Shown: in pieces, positions 9,261 to 18,517 of the stretch
Position numbering within the stretch: the stretch's first letter is position 1
How the letters are laid out: the number at the start of each line of letters is the position of its first letter
Assembly (NCBI GenBank): GCA_026647215.1
Contig: JAPKHC010000034.1
Coordinates: 1-64,000 of the forward strand
DNA: 64,000 bases
Direction: 5' to 3'
Source of the DNA: F1-120-MAGs118 sp013360535
GTDB lineage: Bacteria; Planctomycetota; UBA1135; GCA-002686595
The notes under the pieces: generated by a model
Told to the model about the DNA's origin: nothing
Seen by the model: only the letters and a program-made list of their open reading frames with translations
Database searches by the model: none
Made by a program: the position numbers and the translations under genes

Positions 9261-10349
9261 ATGGGGCGCATGAAGCGCTCGAAACCGAAGCTGCCGGCGT
9301 CGTTGGAGAAGGTCGTGCGGCCTGAGATCGATGAGCTCGCGCCGGGCGCGGGGCTGGCGATGGAGCGGGCGGTGTGGACGCGGCTGTATCGCGCGGCGCA
9401 GCTCGTACGGGAGCAGGAACCGTGGCACTTGATGGGTGACAGCGAGCGCTTTGGCGTGGTGGATCCCGTCAGTGGCGAGACGGACTGGGGCGTCGTGATG
9501 GGTGGTGGCGGCGAATTCCTTGGTTTCGGGCTCTACGTCGGCGACGAAGGTGGAGCGCAGCTCGAGCAACTCAGCCACGGGATCGAGCCCGAGGGATTCC
9601 GGTACGGGCAGCAGGCGCTGTTGGTCAGCTTCGTGGACCGCGGTGAGGTCTCGAAGCGCGAGCGTGAGCGCATGAAGGAACTGGGCTTCTCGTTCCGTGG
9701 CAGGAACGGTTGGCCGAACTGCGAGAGTCACGGCACGAACCGCGTGCCGCGGTCGCTCGACGTTCAGGAGGCCGAGCGTCTGGCGTGTGCGCTCGAGCAG
9801 GTGCTTCCAGTGCTCGAGCTCGCGAGTGGCAATTTCGAGTTCGAGAACGAGCGTGGCGAGCGGTACACGCGCCGGCCGACGCAAGCCTCGGGGTCGATCA
9901 CGTGGACGGAAGCCTGGGTGACTCCGCCCAAGCCCCGAATTCCTCCCGCTCCCGAGTTCGACCGCGGGCGCGTGCGGGAAGTCGTCGCGCAAGTTCCCGC
10001 GCTGCGTGGCGTCCTCGAGTGTGGCTGTTTCGCCGTTCCTGCCACGATCGACGAGGAGGGCGAAAGGCACTTTCCGGCCATTTGCATCTTCGTCGACGCG
10101 AATTCGGGGGTCGTGCTCCACATGGACGTCGTGCATCCGTCCGTGCGTCTCGCCGCGATGCAGGAGGGACTGCTCAAGGCGATCCAGCACCGCGGGGCTC
10201 GCCCGAACGCCGTCCACGTCGGCCCGGGCGAAGTCGAACGGACGCTCGCTCCCCTCGCGACCGCGCTCGGCATCCGGCTCAAGACCTGCGACCAACCACC
10301 CGCGCTGGAGCAGGCCCGTTTCGCGATCGAGGATTCGCTCCTCCGCTGA
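9261..10349 (+). CDS. DUF6930/DUF7309-like protein, first of two paralogues
   Basis: 362 residues, no signal peptide or membrane segment, probably cytoplasmic. The N-terminal half (AAQLVREQEPWHLMGDSERFGVVDP..ETDW, then GLYVG) resembles DUF7309, and the C-terminal ~130 residues resemble DUF6930 (FPAICIFVDANSGVVLHMDVVHP..GLLKAIQHRGARPNAVHVG). The gene at 10917 has the same arrangement with matching landmarks (QPWNWLDETQSFGVLHPV, VVGLFVDGDSGEVVH, KSRPNFVYVRDP), so the two are duplicates. Start: ATG at 9261; an ATG at 9270 is equally possible. No biochemical function is known for this group. Confidence 0.75.
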   Translation: MGRMKRSKPKLPASLEKVVRPEIDELAPGAGLAMERAVWTRLYRAAQLVREQEPWHLMGDSERFGVVDPVSGETDWGVVMGGGGEFLGFGLYVGDEGGAQLEQLSHGIEPEGFRYGQQALLVSFVDRGEVSKRERERMKELGFSFRGRNGWPNCESHGTNRVPRSLDVQEAERLACALEQVLPVLELASGNFEFENERGERYTRRPTQASGSITWTEAWVTPPKPRIPPAPEFDRGRVREVVAQVPALRGVLECGCFAVPATIDEEGERHFPAICIFVDANSGVVLHMDVVHPSVRLAAMQEGLLKAIQHRGARPNAVHVGPGEVERTLAPLATALGIRLKTCDQPPALEQARFAIEDSLLR

Positions 10350-10432
10350 CCGTCCTGAGGCGAGCGTGGCCGCTCGGCGCCTTCGTCGAAATGCGCTTCA
10401 CGGCGACTGACCCGCAGCTGGACGGGCGCTGC

Positions 10433-10822
10433 TCAGTGCGGCGCCGAGCGGTGGAAATGGACGTGCTTCCAGGCGCCGGAGATGCGCTGCCAGACGCGGG
10501 TTTCTTCGATGGCCGAAGTCGCGGGACGGCCGTCGGAGTCGAGCCGCTGGGTGAGCCGGACGTAGGTCACGAGCGCGGCGTCCCCCATCACGCGCACGTG
10601 CACGTCGCAGAGCGTCGTGTGCCGCGGGCCGGAGCCGGCCGAGAGGTCGAAGTAGAACTTGTGGAAGGCGAGCCCGGTCACGCATTGGCCGCGCGCCTCG
10701 GGCTCGAAGCAGGTCAGGTTGTCGTCGCACAGGCTCGCGTAGGTCGGCCAGTCGTGCTCGACGACGGCATCGAGGAGCTTGTGGGTCAGGCGCAGCAGTT
10801 CGGTCTCGTCGGCGTGGCTCAT
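10433..10822 (-). CDS. CaMKII association-domain / SnoaL-like protein
   Basis: 129 residues, a single NTF2-like alpha+beta cone. The sequence ELLRLTHKLLDAVVEHDWPTYASLC..CFEPEARGQ..FHKFYFD closely follows the bacterial proteins resembling the association domain of calmodulin-dependent kinase II, and the C-terminus (YVRLTQRLD..ETRVWQRISGAWKHVHFHRS) carries the usual final strands. Such proteins oligomerise and often bind small ligands; the ligand is unknown. Start is the ATG at 10820-10822, with a TACGCT -10-like element 8 bases upstream. It lies antisense between two plus-strand paralogues. Confidence 0.85.
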   Translation of the reverse strand: MSHADETELLRLTHKLLDAVVEHDWPTYASLCDDNLTCFEPEARGQCVTGLAFHKFYFDLSAGSGPRHTTLCDVHVRVMGDAALVTYVRLTQRLDSDGRPATSAIEETRVWQRISGAWKHVHFHRSAPH

Positions 10823-10916
10823 GGGGTGAGAGCGTAAGCGGCGGGAAGGCGAGATTCGCGGTGGTTCCTGCAGGGTGATGCTCGACAGTCGGTCGCTGCG
10901 ACAGAACCATGGGGCG

Positions 10917-12338
10917 ATGACGGTTTCACGCGAGAAGATTTCGGAGACCCTGGTCGCGTTCTGCCAGCCGATCCTGGACGCGCTCGATGCTCGTGCGGGC
11001 CTCGAGGCCCACGAGGCGGCGTTCCAGGTGGGCGTCGACGTGTGGAACGCGCACGTGTACGAGACGCTGGGCATGGATCCCGAAGCTGGAGCGACGCTCG
11101 AGGCAGCGGAGAGCTTGGCCCAAGGGAAGCAGCTCGGATTGGGGCACGCGCGAGGGCTGAAGCTCGTGGAGCTGCTCCAACGCATCAAGCGCGAGCAGGC
11201 ACCGAAGGACTTGCGGCGGATGGGTGATCCGCACCTGAGTCCGTCGGGCAACGGTTGGAACCTGAAGGTGCAGGAATTCGCCACAGCCAGTGCGGAGGAC
11301 CTGCAGCCCATCGGCGACGACCCCGAGCTCGCGATGGTCCGTGCGTGGGAGCGCTTGACCCGGGCGGCGAAGGCCGTGGCGCGCCTGCAGCCGTGGAACT
11401 GGCTCGACGAGACCCAGAGTTTCGGCGTGCTGCATCCGGTCAGAGTCGAGCTCGACTGGGCGTCGATCAGCCACGGCGCGCCCGGCCCGACGTTCGAGCT
11501 GAGGCTTGGCACCGAGCGCGGCTCCACGCGCGCGAACAAGCTGGGGAGCGAAGGCCAATTCGATCGGCAGCTTCACGACGAAGTCCTCAGCGCACAGTTC
11601 GTCGACCGAGAGCAGCTCGACGCGAAGGACGCGGAGTTCCTCAAGTCGATGGGCTACGAACTCGACGCTCCGGCCAAGTGGCCGATCCTGCGCGTCCGGT
11701 TCCGCGACGAGTCCGACGCCGACCTGACATTCGAGGAGGTCGTGGCCTTCGCGATCGCGCTCGAGCAGCTGCACGTCGTGGCCTCGCGCGCGCTGGTCGA
11801 GCCCGACTACCTGCGTCCCGATGCGCAAGGCCGACTCCTCCTGCGCTTTCCGACGCGCAGGACCGGTGAGATCACGTGGAGAGACGAGCGGGTCCAACCG
11901 ACGCAGCCCGCGCTCTTGCAGCCCGCGCCCTTCGACAGGGACCAGGCCGCGCGTGTTCGCGCGAGGGTTCCGTCGCAGCGCGGCAAGCTCGAGTGCGATC
12001 TGTTCGAACTTCCGGCGGAAGTCGACACGCCCATGGGCCGCCGGAAGTCGGTCGTCGGCCTGTTCGTCGACGGGGACTCGGGCGAAGTCGTGCACAGCGT
12101 GACGGGCCTTTCCGCGGAGGGCCTCGCGATGCTCCCTGGCGCCTTGCTCGCCGCGATCGAGCTGCGCAAGTCACGCCCCAACTTCGTGTACGTGCGCGAT
12201 CCCGCGGTCGCCGCTGCGCTCGAGCCCGCGATCACGTCGCTCGGCATCCGCCTCAAGCTCGTCGGCCTGCTCCCCAACGCCGAGCGCGCGATCCAGGCCA
12301 TCGAAGGCGCCTCCGACGACGATTCCGAAGGCAGCTGA
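10917..12338 (+). CDS. DUF6930/DUF7309-like protein, second paralogue
   Basis: 473 residues, predicted soluble. It is about 110 residues longer than its paralogue at 9261 because of an extra N-terminal helical region (LVAFCQPILDALDA..VWNAHVYETLGM). The rest follows the same layout: ARLQPWNWLDETQSFGVLHP, VELDWASIS, FVDREQLDAKDAEFLKSMGYE, then the C-terminal SVVGLFVDGDSGEVVHSVTGL and SLGIRLKLVGLLP, equivalent to ALGIRLKTCDQPP in the first copy. Start is the ATG at 10917. No enzymatic motif was seen and function is unknown. Confidence 0.75.
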   Translation: MTVSREKISETLVAFCQPILDALDARAGLEAHEAAFQVGVDVWNAHVYETLGMDPEAGATLEAAESLAQGKQLGLGHARGLKLVELLQRIKREQAPKDLRRMGDPHLSPSGNGWNLKVQEFATASAEDLQPIGDDPELAMVRAWERLTRAAKAVARLQPWNWLDETQSFGVLHPVRVELDWASISHGAPGPTFELRLGTERGSTRANKLGSEGQFDRQLHDEVLSAQFVDREQLDAKDAEFLKSMGYELDAPAKWPILRVRFRDESDADLTFEEVVAFAIALEQLHVVASRALVEPDYLRPDAQGRLLLRFPTRRTGEITWRDERVQPTQPALLQPAPFDRDQAARVRARVPSQRGKLECDLFELPAEVDTPMGRRKSVVGLFVDGDSGEVVHSVTGLSAEGLAMLPGALLAAIELRKSRPNFVYVRDPAVAAALEPAITSLGIRLKLVGLLPNAERAIQAIEGASDDDSEGS

Positions 12339-12363
12339 CCCGCGGAAGTGCGGCACGAGAAGA

Positions 12364-12400
12364 TGGCGTCGGAGCGGCTTCGTGGCGAGCTCCGACGCCA
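12364..12400. terminator. Hairpin between convergent genes
   Basis: A perfect 12-bp stem (arms 12364-12375 and 12389-12400) with a 13-base loop lies between the ends of the DUF6930-like gene (+) and the beta-helix protein (-). No U-tract follows, so this is a likely structural rather than classical intrinsic terminator. Confidence 0.45.
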
Positions 12401-12440
12401 GGCAGCGACCGCCTGCCGCTGGCGCGAACGCGGGCGCGGT

Positions 12441-13691
12441 TCAGGTGTTGATCACGAGCACTTGAATCGGCGTCGAGAGGAATTGCTGCTGGCCGTTGAC
12501 GGCGAGCGCCTGGAAGTAGCGCGGGAAGCCGGCGTGCGGGCTGATGATGTCGGGAAGCGTGTAGGGAATGTTGAGGGAGCCGCTCGGGCCGACGACGCCG
12601 ACGGGGATCGGCACCCAGGGCTGGCGAATGGTCGAGATGCCGGCGGAGCTCGCCATGTAGGTGAAGACCGGCTGCGAGCCGACGAGCAGGAACACGGTGT
12701 CGCCGGGGCGGCCCGTGAATTGGAACGAGGTCTGCGAGTTGTCGTTGACGTAGCGCGGACCGCCGAGCGAACGATGTTGCGTGCCGAACTCGTTGACGAC
12801 GGCGGCGCTCGCGACGACGCGCTGGCCACCGACTCCGGACGTGCAGGTGAAGAAGCTGCCCGCCGCGCCGCGCACGATCGAAGTGTCGTAGAGCTGCGCC
12901 TGACCGTCGGTGATCACGAGGCCGTCGCCGCCGTCGCCGGAGCTCGTGCAGCCGAAGTAATCCCCACCGCCGCCGCGGCCGCCTTCGATCGAGCTTCCCG
13001 AGGCGAACACGCCCCAGCCGTTGACGCGACATCCCGGGCCGCCCTCGCCGCCGCTGGGATAACTCTCCACGGAACCTTCGCCGCCGCGCGCCACGCACTC
13101 GTAGAGCGCGACCGCGCTGTCGAGCGAGTCCAATCCCGCTCCGCCCGCGCGCGGGGCGATCCCCGACCACATCCCCACGTTGCGGCCGAACAGCATGCAA
13201 CGCGTGAACAGCACCTTGGCGGAACGTGTGACCTCGGCGCCCGACCCCGAGGGCGGCGTGAACGAGCCGGGTTGGCCCTGCGCCTTGGCGCCGGTGAACG
13301 AGCAGTTCTGCAAGCGCACCGAACCGAGGTTGTCGAGCAGCTCGAGACCGGGTCGCGCGAGGCTGTTGAAGGTCTGGATCGCCGCCACGCTCAGGCCGAC
13401 CAGCGAAGTGCGCTTGGCGGACCCGAGGTTGCGGATCGTGCACGTACCTTGGACCTCGACGAGCGCGCCCGTCGCGCCGATCACGCACAACGACTTGTTC
13501 GTGATCGTGAAGCCGGGGTAGATGCCGTCGGCGACGATCAGGATGTCGTTGTCGGAGGCTGCGTCGACGGCCTCCTGGATGGTCGTGAAGGTGCCGAGTT
13601 GCGGCTTGCCGAGCACGTCGACGCCGGCCGAAGCCAACGCAGCGAGCACGACCGACATCAGGGGGGTGGTCAGGCACTTCGAGAGGCGCAT
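12441..13691 (-). CDS. Secreted right-handed beta-helix (pectate-lyase-like) protein
   Basis: 416 residues from the ATG at 13689-13691, which has an AAGGAAGA ribosome site upstream and begins a signal peptide (MRLSKCLTTPLMSVVLAALASAG). The next segment, FTTIQEAVDAASDNDILIVADGIYPG, is the standard entry to a parallel beta-helix (DUF1565/NosD-like). Glycine-rich turns follow (GGEGGPGCRVNGWG, GGRGGGGDYFG). The C-terminal part (PRYVNDNSQTSFQFTGRPGDTVFLLVG..YFQALAVNGQQQ..STPIQVLVI) is the appendage common on secreted proteins of this planctomycete-like group. Function unknown; extracellular or cell-surface location is inferred. Confidence 0.82.
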   Translation of the reverse strand: MRLSKCLTTPLMSVVLAALASAGVDVLGKPQLGTFTTIQEAVDAASDNDILIVADGIYPGFTITNKSLCVIGATGALVEVQGTCTIRNLGSAKRTSLVGLSVAAIQTFNSLARPGLELLDNLGSVRLQNCSFTGAKAQGQPGSFTPPSGSGAEVTRSAKVLFTRCMLFGRNVGMWSGIAPRAGGAGLDSLDSAVALYECVARGGEGSVESYPSGGEGGPGCRVNGWGVFASGSSIEGGRGGGGDYFGCTSSGDGGDGLVITDGQAQLYDTSIVRGAAGSFFTCTSGVGGQRVVASAAVVNEFGTQHRSLGGPRYVNDNSQTSFQFTGRPGDTVFLLVGSQPVFTYMASSAGISTIRQPWVPIPVGVVGPSGSLNIPYTLPDIISPHAGFPRYFQALAVNGQQQFLSTPIQVLVINT

Positions 13692-13816
13692 GGTTGGTCT
13701 TCCTTCGGGCGCGGGGGCAGATCGCGCCGACGTCCGACTCATGCAGCCAGCGACCGCGGCGTTGGCGCGAGTCGGGAACTTCTGTCGGAGCTGGCGACTC
13801 GAAAGCCCGCGGACGG

Positions 13817-14503
13817 CTAACGCAGGAAGTCGCTCCAATGGCCGGAGCGCGGAGTGAGCGTGATCGGAGTGGCCGAAGCGCGCACGGTGCTCGTGAACTT
13901 CGTCAGCAGCTCGCCGAGCTCGATCTGCGCCTCGATCGCGGGTCGGCTGCGGGCGTCCGCTTGCAACGCGGAGTCCTTGTAGGGCCAATCAGGCTTGGTC
14001 GCGCGAGTGGTGGCGATGAGCGCAGCGTCGAGCAGCACCGCGTACGTCGAGAGGGCCACGACCTCATCGACATGTCGGACCGACGAGCGTGCCGACGGCG
14101 AGTCCGTGAACTCCCAGCCGCCACCATCGGCAGGGCGCAGCAGCTCGAAAATCTCCGAGGCGAGACGCTCGGCCTCTGCTGGCGTCACGTTGAATGCGAA
14201 CGTGCGCCAAGAGGACGTGCCGGCCGGTTCACTGAAGACACCGTGACCATCGGGCCAGAGCGCGAACGTGATGCTCCTCGGAGGGAACGGGCGGCTGCCG
14301 GAATCCGTCACGAGCACGAGCGGGTCGCGCTCGAGCCCGAACGTTTCGAGGAAGCCTTCGGGATCGAGCTTGCGAGCCGCCTCCGCGTGCAAGCGCGGCT
14401 CGCGGAAGGTCCGAATCGACACGACGGTGACCAAGATCAGCGGCAGCAGCACGCCGAGACCGAGCCATCCCAGCACGCGGATGTTTCGCATGCGAAGCGT
14501 CAC
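13817..14503 (-). CDS. Membrane-anchored protein of unknown function
   Basis: 228 residues from the GTG at 14501-14503, which overlaps the stop of the upstream gene as GTGA and implies translational coupling. An ATG four codons later is the alternative start. A single hydrophobic segment (VLGWLGLGVLLPLILVTVVS) anchors the N-terminus; the remainder is soluble, with SITFALWPDGHGVFSEPAG and a helical C-terminus. No known family was recognised. It pairs with the small membrane protein at 14500-14928. Confidence 0.7.
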   Translation of the reverse strand: MTLRMRNIRVLGWLGLGVLLPLILVTVVSIRTFREPRLHAEAARKLDPEGFLETFGLERDPLVLVTDSGSRPFPPRSITFALWPDGHGVFSEPAGTSSWRTFAFNVTPAEAERLASEIFELLRPADGGGWEFTDSPSARSSVRHVDEVVALSTYAVLLDAALIATTRATKPDWPYKDSALQADARSRPAIEAQIELGELLTKFTSTVRASATPITLTPRSGHWSDFLR

Positions 14504-14928
14504 GGCTGGTTCACCGGAGGAATTCGGCGTTGCATTCGCAAGGCGAGGATCAACGCGAGGAACGCAACCAGCGCGCCGCCGGGGCCGATGAGCAGGGTCG
14601 CGAGCGCGGTGGCGAGCGAGACGATGCCGGTAGTGCGGAGGGTGACGCGGGAGATGCGCGCCGGATCGATCCAGCGGCGGGTGAGCACGGTCGCGAGAAT
14701 CGCGCCGGTGGCGGCGAACGGAGTGGCCATCAGCCACACGAACGGATCGACCAGGAACAGGAGCCCCGACTCGTGCACGGAGTCGGAGCTCGGCAGCTTG
14801 AAGTACAGCGCCACGAGAAAGACGAGCGTGACGATCAACGAGCCGACGAGCGCGCGGAGCTCGACGACGGGCTCTGGTTTCGGCCATCGGCCGCACTCGA
14901 TCAGGCGGACTTTCGACGGTGCGTGCAT
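14500..14928 (-). CDS. Small integral membrane protein
   Basis: 142 residues with about four hydrophobic helices: LRALVGSLIVTLVFLVALYF, GLLFLVDPFVWLMATPFAATGAILA, VSLATALATLLIGPGG and ALVAFLALILAL. No recognisable catalytic or transport signature. It forms a two-gene coupled unit with the membrane-anchored protein downstream (4-base overlap). Confidence 0.7.
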   Translation of the reverse strand: MHAPSKVRLIECGRWPKPEPVVELRALVGSLIVTLVFLVALYFKLPSSDSVHESGLLFLVDPFVWLMATPFAATGAILATVLTRRWIDPARISRVTLRTTGIVSLATALATLLIGPGGALVAFLALILALRMQRRIPPVNQP

Positions 14929-14947
14929 CGGGCGTCGCGAGCGTACC

Positions 14948-16021
14948 TCAGGGCGTGGAACTTGTGTCGGAGTCGCTGGAATCGACGTTCCTTATGCGTC
15001 TGCTTCGCCAACGGCGGCGGCGATGGAAGTCGATCCCGAGAGAGCGGTGCGGTCGCGCTGGAATGAGCGCGACGTATTCGCTCCAGAGGTCCGAGAGGCC
15101 GAACGTGTCGGCATCGGCGCGCAGGTACTGCTCGAGAAAACGAAGGCGCAGGCGACCGAGGCGCGCGCGTTGCACCGGACTGAACGCGGGCGAGAGCTGC
15201 TCGATCGCGTGCGCGAGCTGGCGCTGAAATTCCTCGCGGTCGCGGGCGCGGCCTGCCGGTCGGCAGCGGGCGAGAGCGAGGCTCCAGCGCAAGATGCGTG
15301 CGGACTCCGATCGCGCCCCGGCCAGATCCTCCCGAGCCTCGAGCTGCGCGAGCAGGCGGTGCGCGATCGCGTCGTGCCGGAAATCGAGCAGGAACGAGAG
15401 GGCAAAATCCACCTGCCGCATCCCGTCGCGCGTGTCGAAGGCGACGTCGTTGGCGATCACCTCCGCAGCGCGAGCGAGGCTCGGCCGGAGAACGCGCATG
15501 CAGCGGCGGTGTCGACGCCGCCCGAGCCTGGAGAGCGCGTCGTTCACTTCGAGGATGCTGAAGGCGCGCTCCAGATCGAGCGGCGCGGCTTCCTCGAAGT
15601 CGCGGAACACCGACACCATCTGCTCGAATCGTTCGTCTCTCCAGTCCTGACCCACATCCAGCGCGGCCGCCGCCAGGCAGAAGCGGCCGAGGCGCGGATG
15701 AGCGAAGTGGCGCGTGACATCGGCGCGGATTCGTCTCGGCAACCTCCGGAAGTCGATGACGCGATCGACCAGATTTTCGCACTCGTCCACTTCGAGATCC
15801 TGCGCGGCGATCCAGTCGAGGCACTCGGCGCGCAGGCGCGAGAGACGCACGACCCGTCGCTGGTTCTCGGGCTTCCGCCAGAGCCAACGGAGGCCCCGCA
15901 CGCGGCGAGCCCACTCCTCGCGACTGTCGCTCGCCGACAGCGGCGGCAACTCGGAGTCTTCCTGCGTGCCCCGGTGGCGCTCCCGCCACTCCGCCTCCCG
16001 ATCGAACTGCGCGGACGCCAT
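14948..16021 (-). CDS. Unrecognised alpha-helical protein, paralogue of the next gene
   Basis: 357 residues, Arg-rich, no signal peptide or membrane helix, predicted mostly helical. It shares a repeated layout with the protein at 16064-17080: a region of RxxRLRAECLDWIAAQDLEV here against ERLQRECLAWLAARKLPAG there, then RLGRFCLAAAA against TLGGPCLHSLLRRA, and FEEAAPLDLERAFSILEVNDAL against FERAAPFTSSRAHELLGACDLL. The two are therefore tandem duplicates separated by 42 bases. The C-terminus ends in a basic/acidic patch (HRRRRWRSRR..SSDSDTSS). No known family or function was recognised. Confidence 0.65.
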   Translation of the reverse strand: MASAQFDREAEWRERHRGTQEDSELPPLSASDSREEWARRVRGLRWLWRKPENQRRVVRLSRLRAECLDWIAAQDLEVDECENLVDRVIDFRRLPRRIRADVTRHFAHPRLGRFCLAAAALDVGQDWRDERFEQMVSVFRDFEEAAPLDLERAFSILEVNDALSRLGRRRHRRCMRVLRPSLARAAEVIANDVAFDTRDGMRQVDFALSFLLDFRHDAIAHRLLAQLEAREDLAGARSESARILRWSLALARCRPAGRARDREEFQRQLAHAIEQLSPAFSPVQRARLGRLRLRFLEQYLRADADTFGLSDLWSEYVALIPARPHRSLGIDFHRRRRWRSRRIRNVDSSDSDTSSTP

Positions 16022-16063
16022 GCGACTCGATGGTAGCAGCGGCGCGCGACTCCGAACGGAGAC

Positions 16064-17080
16064 TCAGCGCCCGAGCATCCCCGGCGAACGCACGGCGAGG
16101 CACGCGACGTAGTCTTCGAGCACGCCCAGCCGCGCCGCCTCGAACGCAAGCCTTCGCTCGAGCTCGTGGACACGGAGCCCATCGATGCCGTGCACGGCCT
16201 TGGCCGAAAAAGGGGCCAGGAACTGCTCCCTAGCACGCGCGATCTGCTGTCGAAACTCCGGCACGTCCTCGGCGCGCACCGCCACGATCATCGCGACGAC
16301 GGCGAGGAACCAGCGCAGGCGGCGCAGCGGCTGCGACGGTTCGGTCGTGTCCTTGGAGACTTCCTGTTCGCGTGCGGAGAGGGCGTTGAGCAGCGCCGTG
16401 AGGATCTCGTCGCGTTCGAGCTGCAGAGCGACAGCGACACAGACGTCGAGCGTCTCGAGCCCCTCCACCGAATCGAGGACGACACTCTCCGCCAGCGCGC
16501 CGACGGCGCGCGCGAGGACTGGCGCGAGCTCCATCCCGAGCATCCGGTGTTGACGCTTGGATGTGATGGCGAGCAACAGGTCGCAGGCGCCGAGGAGCTC
16601 GTGCGCGCGCGAGGAAGTGAACGGCGCGGCACGTTCGAATTTCCCGATGATCCGCCGGAAATCCTCTGGTCGCAGGCGATCCATGCGGTAACGGGCGCGG
16701 CGGAGGAGCGAGTGCAGGCACGGGCCGCCGAGCGTCGGGTCTCCAAGCAGCTCCAACGCGAGCGAGCGCACGTCGACGCCTTTCGGCGCGGCGTCGAGCA
16801 TCTGGTACACGGCGCCATCGCAGGAACCCGCGGGCAACTTGCGCGCGGCGAGCCACGCGAGGCACTCGCGCTGCAGCCGCTCGACACGTTCGACCTGTTC
16901 CTCGGCGAAGTCGAAACGGATCAGGCCGCGCAGGAGCGCGATGCGGCGCTCGCACTCGGCGGGCGCGTCGTCGATCCGCAGGGGACGAGCATCGAAGTCG
17001 AGCGCGAGCACCTGCTCGCGAGAGAGATCCACGAGGGCCATGCGCTCGGGAAGCCGCTTGTAGCGCTCTTGAGAGGTCAT
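16064..17080 (-). CDS. Unrecognised alpha-helical protein, paralogue of the preceding gene
   Basis: 338 residues from the ATG at 17078-17080; the frame is open up to 18337 but that part is antisense to the porin gene. Predicted all-helical, with a hydrophobic stretch near residue 260 (RWFLAVVAMIVAVRA) that could be a buried helix or membrane contact. Shared landmarks with the neighbouring 357-residue protein show duplication. No domain was recognised. Both genes probably form a two-gene operon transcribed leftwards. Confidence 0.65.
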   Translation of the reverse strand: MTSQERYKRLPERMALVDLSREQVLALDFDARPLRIDDAPAECERRIALLRGLIRFDFAEEQVERVERLQRECLAWLAARKLPAGSCDGAVYQMLDAAPKGVDVRSLALELLGDPTLGGPCLHSLLRRARYRMDRLRPEDFRRIIGKFERAAPFTSSRAHELLGACDLLLAITSKRQHRMLGMELAPVLARAVGALAESVVLDSVEGLETLDVCVAVALQLERDEILTALLNALSAREQEVSKDTTEPSQPLRRLRWFLAVVAMIVAVRAEDVPEFRQQIARAREQFLAPFSAKAVHGIDGLRVHELERRLAFEAARLGVLEDYVACLAVRSPGMLGR

Positions 17081-17287
17081 GCCGCGGCACCTTGACGAGC
17101 GGGCGCGCGGAGGGTGGTGGCCGCCTCGCCGGTGCGCCGCAGAGGCCGCCGTGAGGCCGGGAGGGAAAGGAGTTCGCATTTCGGACAGGCCCGAGGGCGG
17201 CGGCGGCAGGGCGGAAGGACGGGCGGCTTCAAGAAGTTGCATTTGGGGCGCCGACAGGGCGCGTGGCTTCCCCACCCCGAGGACCCC

Positions 17288-18517
17288 ATGACGCTCATCC
17301 ACCCGTTTCTCGCCCCCACTCTCGTTTCGCTGTCGCGCCTGATCGACCCGTCCAGCGCCGCCTTGGTTGTCGAGGCCGCTCCAGAGGAGGCGAGCGCGGG
17401 TCACGACTTCGCCGGCCTGACCGGCGACTGGGCCGGAGTGCGCGCGCGGCTCGCGGACACGGGCATCGAAGTCGGCGCGAGCCTGTGGTTCGACGTGTAC
17501 AACATCGCCTCGGGTGGCCTCGAGCGCGAGACCTCCACGGGCTCGTACCTCGACCTGCTCGCGACCTTCGACCTCGAGACGCTCTGCGGGCTCGAGCAGG
17601 CCGCGATCGTCGCCAACGCCTACGCCATCAACGGCACGAACCCCTCGGACCACGCCGGCGACTTCCAGTACTTCTCGAACATCGCCAACACCGACCACGT
17701 CGAGCAGCTGGGACAGTTGTTCTACGAGCAGTACCTGTTCGACGAGCAGCTTCGCATCAAGCTCGGCAAGACCGACGCGAACGCGGAGTTCGCGGTCGTG
17801 CAGAACGGCCTCGAGTTCGTGTCGTCGTCGGCCGGCTTCAGCCCGACGATCTTCGCGATGCCGACCTACCCCAACCCCGCGACCTGCGTCTCGGCCTTCT
17901 ACGACCCGAGCGAGCACTGGCACTTCGGCGCGGGCGTGTGGGACGGCGCGGCGAACGCCGGCTTCTCGACCGGCAGCCGCGGGCCGAGCACGTTCTTCGG
18001 GAGCCCCTCGGACCTGTTCCTCATCGCGGAAGGCAACTACCTGTGGAGCGCCGGCGAGGACGAGCTCGCGGGGCGCGTCGCGCTCGGCGGCTGGCACCAC
18101 ACCGGTGATTTCGCCACGTTTTCCGGCGGAAACGACGAAGGCAGCGGCGGCCTGTACGCGATCTGCGAACAGGAACTGTCGCGCGTCGGGGACGGGACCC
18201 TCGCGAGCTTCCTGCAGTACGGCTCGGCCGACGAGGACGTGTCCGACTGCGACCGGCACCTCGGCGCGGGCGTGACGCTGACCGGCTGCTGCGGCCGCGC
18301 GGACGACGCGGTCGGCTTCTACTTCAGCCAGGCCCACTTCAGCGAAGCGGCCGGCACCACGGCGAGCTCCGAGAACGTCTTCGAGGTGTTCTACCGCTGT
18401 CAGGCGCGTTCGTGGCTCGTGGTGAAGCCGGACGTGCAGTACATCACCGACCCCGGCGGCGACGAGTCCGTCGATCCGGCGCTCGCGCTGACGCTGCGCC
18501 TGCAGATCGACTTCTGA
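17288..18517 (+). CDS. OprB-family carbohydrate-selective porin
   Basis: 409 residues. After a signal-peptide-like N-terminus comes the OprB entry motif GLTGDWAGVRARLADTGIEVGASLW (from about residue 42). Strand-rich segments follow (EQYLFDEQLRIKLGKTDANAEFAVV, HWHFGAGVWDGAANAG, GRVALGGWHHTGDF, FLQYGSADEDVSD) and the terminal strand LALTLRLQIDF ends in Phe, as outer-membrane barrels do. OprB proteins pass sugars across the outer membrane. The presence of an outer-membrane porin supports a diderm envelope. Start is the ATG at 17288; no transporter genes are adjacent. Confidence 0.9.
   Translation: MTLIHPFLAPTLVSLSRLIDPSSAALVVEAAPEEASAGHDFAGLTGDWAGVRARLADTGIEVGASLWFDVYNIASGGLERETSTGSYLDLLATFDLETLCGLEQAAIVANAYAINGTNPSDHAGDFQYFSNIANTDHVEQLGQLFYEQYLFDEQLRIKLGKTDANAEFAVVQNGLEFVSSSAGFSPTIFAMPTYPNPATCVSAFYDPSEHWHFGAGVWDGAANAGFSTGSRGPSTFFGSPSDLFLIAEGNYLWSAGEDELAGRVALGGWHHTGDFATFSGGNDEGSGGLYAICEQELSRVGDGTLASFLQYGSADEDVSDCDRHLGAGVTLTGCCGRADDAVGFYFSQAHFSEAAGTTASSENVFEVFYRCQARSWLVVKPDVQYITDPGGDESVDPALALTLRLQIDF

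Noticed and set aside
17081..18337. N-terminal extension of the helical paralogue on the minus strand
   Set aside because: The extension is the exact complement of the OprB gene; the ATG at 17080 gives a protein matching its paralogue in length.
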